This document shows, piece by piece, positions 62,410-64,000 of a stretch of DNA of 64,000 nt. Each line of letters starts with the position of its first letter. The first letter of the stretch is position 1. The position numbers were made by a program, and so were the translations under genes. Where the stretch lies: positions 3,038,001 through 3,102,000 of the forward strand of contig NZ_CP019402.1 in NCBI RefSeq assembly GCF_002024505.1, read 5' to 3'. The notes under the pieces are model-generated. The model was not told the DNA's origin. It made no database searches and saw only the letters and a list, made by a program, of their open reading frames with translations. The stretch comes from Plantibacter flavus (GTDB lineage Bacteria > Actinomycetota > Actinomycetes > Actinomycetales > Microbacteriaceae).

Positions 62410-64000
62410 TCAGAGTGCCGGTTGAGCAGCGTCTGCCTCTCGTGCGGTGCGGGTCAAGTCGACGCGAGCCGCGGCCTGTGTCCGATTGACTGTCGGTTCT
62501 CCGGGATCAAGCGCTAGCAACTCGGCAATCTGCTCACGGAGGTCGAAGACTCTCGCCGGGAGCACCAGGGTGTTCTGGAGCCTTCCACGAGTGAGCCCGA
62601 CGTAGATGGCCGCACCGTTCACTGCGCCGGAGGTGTAGCTGACGTCCGCTGTGTCGCCCTGGGCACCATGGGTGGTGGATGCGTAGGCCAGGTGTACGTA
62701 CTCAGCGATGTAGCTCGCTGGTACGTTCCGGACGCGGCTTGAGTCCGAAACGGATTCGAGGGAGGCGTGCCCACCGGTGATGCTGCGGACTCGCCAGAGC
62801 TGACGGTTGCTCACGCCCAGGTTCTTCTCGTTGGCTCGGCTCTGGACGAGGTCCCCCTCATAGATGGGTTGCGAGTCCTGCGCGAAGAGCACGGAACGTG
62901 GCTGCAGCTCGCCTCGCGAGAGTCGGAGTCGCTGGATCGTGTCATTGATGCGCTGCGCCTCCTCGTTCGTCGCCGTCACCAACGCAACACGCAGCCCTGC
63001 TGCAGTGTCTGCGAGATACCGTTCAGCGAGGTAGGCCGTCGGATCCTGACCAGGCTCCAACTCGACGACATGGCCGCCGGCGATAAGACGATCGGCCACG
63101 GCAAGCCGATCATCTTCGCTCCGTGCATCGCGCAGCGCGACCGTGAGCTGCGCGTAATCGCGGTCGATCGCTCCGTCCGGTTTGCGGAAGCGGTGCACGT
63201 CCTCGAGATCGACGCGTGCTGTCGTGGCCTCGGTCGCCAACAGCATCGCGCCAGAGTGTCCAACTGGGCGCAACTGCATCGGGTCGCCGACGAAGGCCAG
63301 GTCGATGCCGGTTTGCTCTGCGGTGATGCAGAGCGCGCGTGCGGCCTCGAGGTCGAGCATGCCGGCCTCGTCGACGATGACGCGGTCGTTGCGGCGGAGT
63401 CGGTGGCGGCGAGCGATCGGGTTCGTTGGACGTTCCCACGTCCAGACATCGCGGCCGGCGTCATCCGTATACCAAGTCCAGCCGTGGGCTCGGAGCAGCT
63501 CATGCACGCTCGTTGCATCTGCGCCGGTCTCGGCACCAGCCACCTGCGCGGCCTTCCGCGTCGGCGCAAGCAGGAGCGGGCGACGGCCGTTGCGGCGGAG
63601 TAGGTCGCAAGCGACGCGCAGCATGGTCGTCTTGCCTGTTCCGGCGGGGCCGGTCACGGTGACGAGCCGATCGCTGCCAGCCAGCACTGCGGCGGCGGCT
63701 CGTTGACCCTCATCGAGCGAGCGACCTGTCGGGAGGGACGCGCGCTCGGCGCGGGAGACCGCCTCTTCGGTCAGAGACCGTCCGGGGGGCGCGAGTTCGG
63801 CCATGCGGCGCTCAACTTCCCGTTTGAGTGTCGCGGTGTGATTCGAGAGGTAGCCCTTCACCTGTGGCGGCACTTCTTCTGCGCCGAGCAGGTCCGTGCA
63901 GCCCGCGTCGACGGCGCGCTGAATCACCAGCTCGACCAGTGGCTCGAGCTGGGATCGTTCAACGACAACGTCCGTTGTGGCGAGTGCCCGGAGCACCCCG
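62410..64000 (-). CDS. TraA-type relaxase/helicase, C-terminal part (cut by window edge)
   Basis: The frame is open to the window edge; about 530 residues of the 3' end are seen. They form a RecD2/TraA-like SF1B helicase: Walker A TGPAGTGKTTM (115-125 of the visible part), Walker B VIVDEAGM, motif III GDPMQLRPV, and the C-terminal AYASTTHGAQGDTAD and YVGLTRGR motifs V and VI. In conjugative elements of this type the missing N-terminus is a MobF/TrwC- or MobA-like relaxase that nicks oriT. oriT itself should lie beyond the window. Confidence 0.88.
   Translation of the reverse strand, partial: GVLRALATTDVVVERSQLEPLVELVIQRAVDAGCTDLLGAEEVPPQVKGYLSNHTATLKREVERRMAELAPPGRSLTEEAVSRAERASLPTGRSLDEGQRAAAAVLAGSDRLVTVTGPAGTGKTTMLRVACDLLRRNGRRPLLLAPTRKAAQVAGAETGADATSVHELLRAHGWTWYTDDAGRDVWTWERPTNPIARRHRLRRNDRVIVDEAGMLDLEAARALCITAEQTGIDLAFVGDPMQLRPVGHSGAMLLATEATTARVDLEDVHRFRKPDGAIDRDYAQLTVALRDARSEDDRLAVADRLIAGGHVVELEPGQDPTAYLAERYLADTAAGLRVALVTATNEEAQRINDTIQRLRLSRGELQPRSVLFAQDSQPIYEGDLVQSRANEKNLGVSNRQLWRVRSITGGHASLESVSDSSRVRNVPASYIAEYVHLAYASTTHGAQGDTADVSYTSGAVNGAAIYVGLTRGRLQNTLVLPARVFDLREQIAELLALDPGEPTVNRTQAAARVDLTRTAREADAAQPAL

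Noticed and set aside
1..64000. CRISPR arrays, insertion sequences, rRNA genes, intact tRNAs
   Set aside because: I looked for regularly spaced repeats, transposase motifs and rRNA or tRNA core sequences on both strands and saw none except the half tRNA.

Overview
This window comes from a high-GC actinobacterium, most likely of the Microbacteriaceae type (inference). The reasons are the GC-rich third codon positions, an Lsr2 nucleoid protein, an actinobacterial LexA box (TCGAAC-N4-GTTCGA), a DtxR/IdeR-type iron box, and a conjugation operon with an SCO6880-like protein. Its left edge looks like ordinary chromosome. Almost everything to the right of about 5.25 kb looks like one large integrative conjugative element (ICE) and its cargo.

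Region 1 (1-5.24 kb, chromosome): the 3' end of a LacI-type regulator, a truncated histidine-kinase ATPase fragment, an aldo/keto reductase broken by one amber codon, an XRE/MmyB-type regulator divergent from a DHA2-type drug exporter, and a small hypothetical gene. Junction (5,245-5,292): the 3' half of a tRNA-Thr(CGT) gene on the minus strand with no 5' half. This is what a tRNA-targeting element leaves at its distal end. The polarity puts chromosome on the left and the element on the right. The intact tRNA is expected beyond base 64,000, so the element would be longer than about 58.7 kb.

Region 2 (5.3-28.7 kb, accessory): small membrane and hypothetical proteins; a secreted RHS/YD-repeat toxin of 2,278 codons with two PA14-like domains, whose C-terminal tip is altered by a -1 frameshift; behind it a series of small genes with a duplicated beta-helix-like gene and a chimeric lipoprotein/HTH gene; a serine resolvase with a possible res site; and a run of little-known genes (DUF4238, a nuclease-like protein, a GNAT-like protein, a divergent toxin/antitoxin-like pair).

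Region 3 (28.7-37.4 kb, metabolic cargo): a LacI regulator with a strong palindromic operator controlling an MFS sugar transporter and a GH3 glycosidase, then a complete iron-siderophore ABC importer (binding lipoprotein, two FecCD permeases, ATPase) behind an iron box.

Region 4 (37.5-64 kb, ICE backbone): two divergent HTH genes with back-to-back promoters that predict leaderless mRNAs, a winged-helix Rep-like protein, a sigma-like factor, a cell-wall peptidase, Lsr2, an SSB-like protein, then a tightly overlapping type IV secretion operon (lipoprotein, VirB2-like, TrbL-like, SCO6880-like, VirB4-like ATPase, coupling protein). Next come a ParA/ribbon-helix-helix partition pair behind a perfect 22-bp palindrome, a DUF3800 gene, and an SOS-boxed DUF6504-dnaE2 mutagenesis pair without ImuB. 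The window ends in a TraA-type relaxase/helicase that runs off the edge. The backbone would move and maintain the element. Lsr2 and the HTH pair probably keep it quiet. The cargo offers glycoside use, iron uptake, and interbacterial and phage conflict functions. No CRISPR array, insertion sequence, rRNA or intact tRNA was seen, and the integrase must lie outside the window.
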